Below, piece after piece: positions 63,495-64,000 of a DNA stretch of 64,000 bases (its first letter is position 1; each line of letters begins with the position of its first letter). The position numbers and the translations under genes are program-made. Under the pieces are notes generated by a model, which ran no database searches, was not told where the DNA came from, and saw only the letters and a program-made list of their open reading frames with translations. Origin of the DNA: Lysobacterales bacterium (GTDB taxonomy: Bacteria > Pseudomonadota > Gammaproteobacteria > Xanthomonadales > Ahniellaceae); the NCBI GenBank assembly GCA_016182785.1, contig JACPFU010000023.1:1-64000 (forward strand). Reading direction: 5' to 3'.

Positions 63495-64000
63495 AGTCCT
63501 CGGGGTGCGCGTTCTGGCCGAGTTGCGAGTAGAGCCGCCAGGTCATCCAGCCGAGCACCAACAGGCCGAAGGCGAGCACTGCCCACAACGCGAAGCGGCG
63601 CCTGCGCGCAGCGGCATTGGCGTCGTCGGTCGGCGCGGCCGCAGCGGCCGGCGCAATCGGAGCGGTTGGCCGTTGCGACTTGCCGATCTGCACGTGTCGC
63701 AGCTGTGCGATTTCGGTGGCGCTGAACCCTGGCGCTACCTGCGCAAGGGCCGTCGCACCCCCGTTCCAGTGTCGGACCACTTCTGGCGCTGCGCCGACCG
63801 CCAACCGGAAGTCCTTGCCGCGCGCGGTGAACACCAGCGTCTGCGGGCGCCAGCCGAGCACCAGCCGCGGTGGTGTCGATCCGGCGGATTGCGGCCGCAC
63901 CACCCATTCGGCGCTGCCCATTGGTGCTACCTGGATGCGGCTGGAACGACGCTCGCCGCCATCGTGGTTCAGGCGATAAAAGGTGCTGCTGATCTGCGGT
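63493..64000 (-). CDS. DUF3999-like membrane protein, C-terminal part (continues past right edge)
   Basis: The frame is open from the stop at 63493 to the window end, so at least 168 residues are present and the N-terminus is outside. STFYRLNHDGGERR, WVVRPQSAGSTPPRLVLGW and LVFTARGKDFRLAVGAA resemble the end of DUF3999 proteins. An Ala-rich linker and one membrane helix near the C-terminus follow (FALWAVLAFGLLVLGWMTW). DUF3999 proteins are exported and membrane anchored, and their function is unknown. Confidence 0.65.
   Translation of the reverse strand, partial: PQISSTFYRLNHDGGERRSSRIQVAPMGSAEWVVRPQSAGSTPPRLVLGWRPQTLVFTARGKDFRLAVGAAPEVVRHWNGGATALAQVAPGFSATEIAQLRHVQIGKSQRPTAPIAPAAAAAPTDDANAAARRRRFALWAVLAFGLLVLGWMTWRLYSQLGQNAHPED

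Overview
This is a GC-rich chromosomal segment of a free-living gammaproteobacterium. The gene content and order point to the Xanthomonadales (Lysobacterales): the surE-pcm-yqaA-nlpD-rpoS cluster, the rlmE-ftsH pair divergent from yhbY, a sucA-sucB-lpdA cluster with a small membrane gene inside it, purB followed by a cupin gene and an acetyltransferase gene, mtnA next to gyrA, pilH and ypjD/ffh. REP-like palindromes built on GTGGGAGCG or GTAGGAGCG also fit that group. No genus can be assigned from sequence reading alone.

Layout. 1-150: left edge of an insertion sequence abutting a HicB-type antitoxin gene. 0.7-8.1 kb: lipoprotein, YadGH-like ABC exporter, DNA photolyase, wax ester synthase, entericidin, tRNA-Val(CAC), a DUF3011-like protein and an uncharacterised basic-tailed protein. 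8.2-14.8 kb: mtnA, gyrA and, overlapping gyrA, a periplasmic HtrA-like protease with four PDZ-like domains followed by a smaller relative that appears to have lost the catalytic triad. 14.9-18.4 kb: peroxiredoxin, Hsp20, DnaJ-like CbpA, PilH, AcuI-type reductase. 18.5-22.4 kb: a 1277-residue hybrid histidine kinase with five PAS-like domains. 22.5-28.4 kb: the 2-oxoglutarate dehydrogenase cluster. 28.6-33.1 kb: an accessory patch containing a secreted protein, an exact 141-bp direct repeat, two decayed genes, an acetyltransferase and a degenerate RoxA-like cupin. 33.1-40.5 kb: purB, fumC, a VapBC-like pair, a YtrA-type ABC operon with a readable promoter/operator, glutathione peroxidase. 40.6-45.3 kb: PilZ protein, YpjD, Ffh, ComEA-like protein, Smr protein, start of the rpoS cluster. 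45.3-53.8 kb: rest of the rpoS cluster, TonB-like protein, YhbY with a long repeat tail, RlmE, FtsH, a second ComEA-like protein. 53.8-64 kb: a giant BNR-repeat secreted protein divergent from a TolB-propeller/amidohydrolase fusion, a DinJ/YafQ-like pair, secreted and methyltransferase genes, and the C-terminal part of a DUF3999-like protein running off the right edge.

Much of the window is housekeeping: TCA cycle, purine synthesis, DNA topology, protein targeting and membrane proteolysis, stationary phase and heat stress. Between these lie exported proteins and signs of mobile DNA: an IS edge, REP palindromes (one inside sucB), a direct duplication with gene remnants, and three toxin-antitoxin-type loci. 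The points most worth a second look are the gyrA-coupled protease/pseudoprotease pair, the 141-bp duplication, the REP element inside sucB, the palindrome shared by both comEA-like leaders, the YhbY repeat tail and the iron-site-degenerate RoxA homologue. Residue comparisons with E. coli proteins and family assignments were made by eye from memory.
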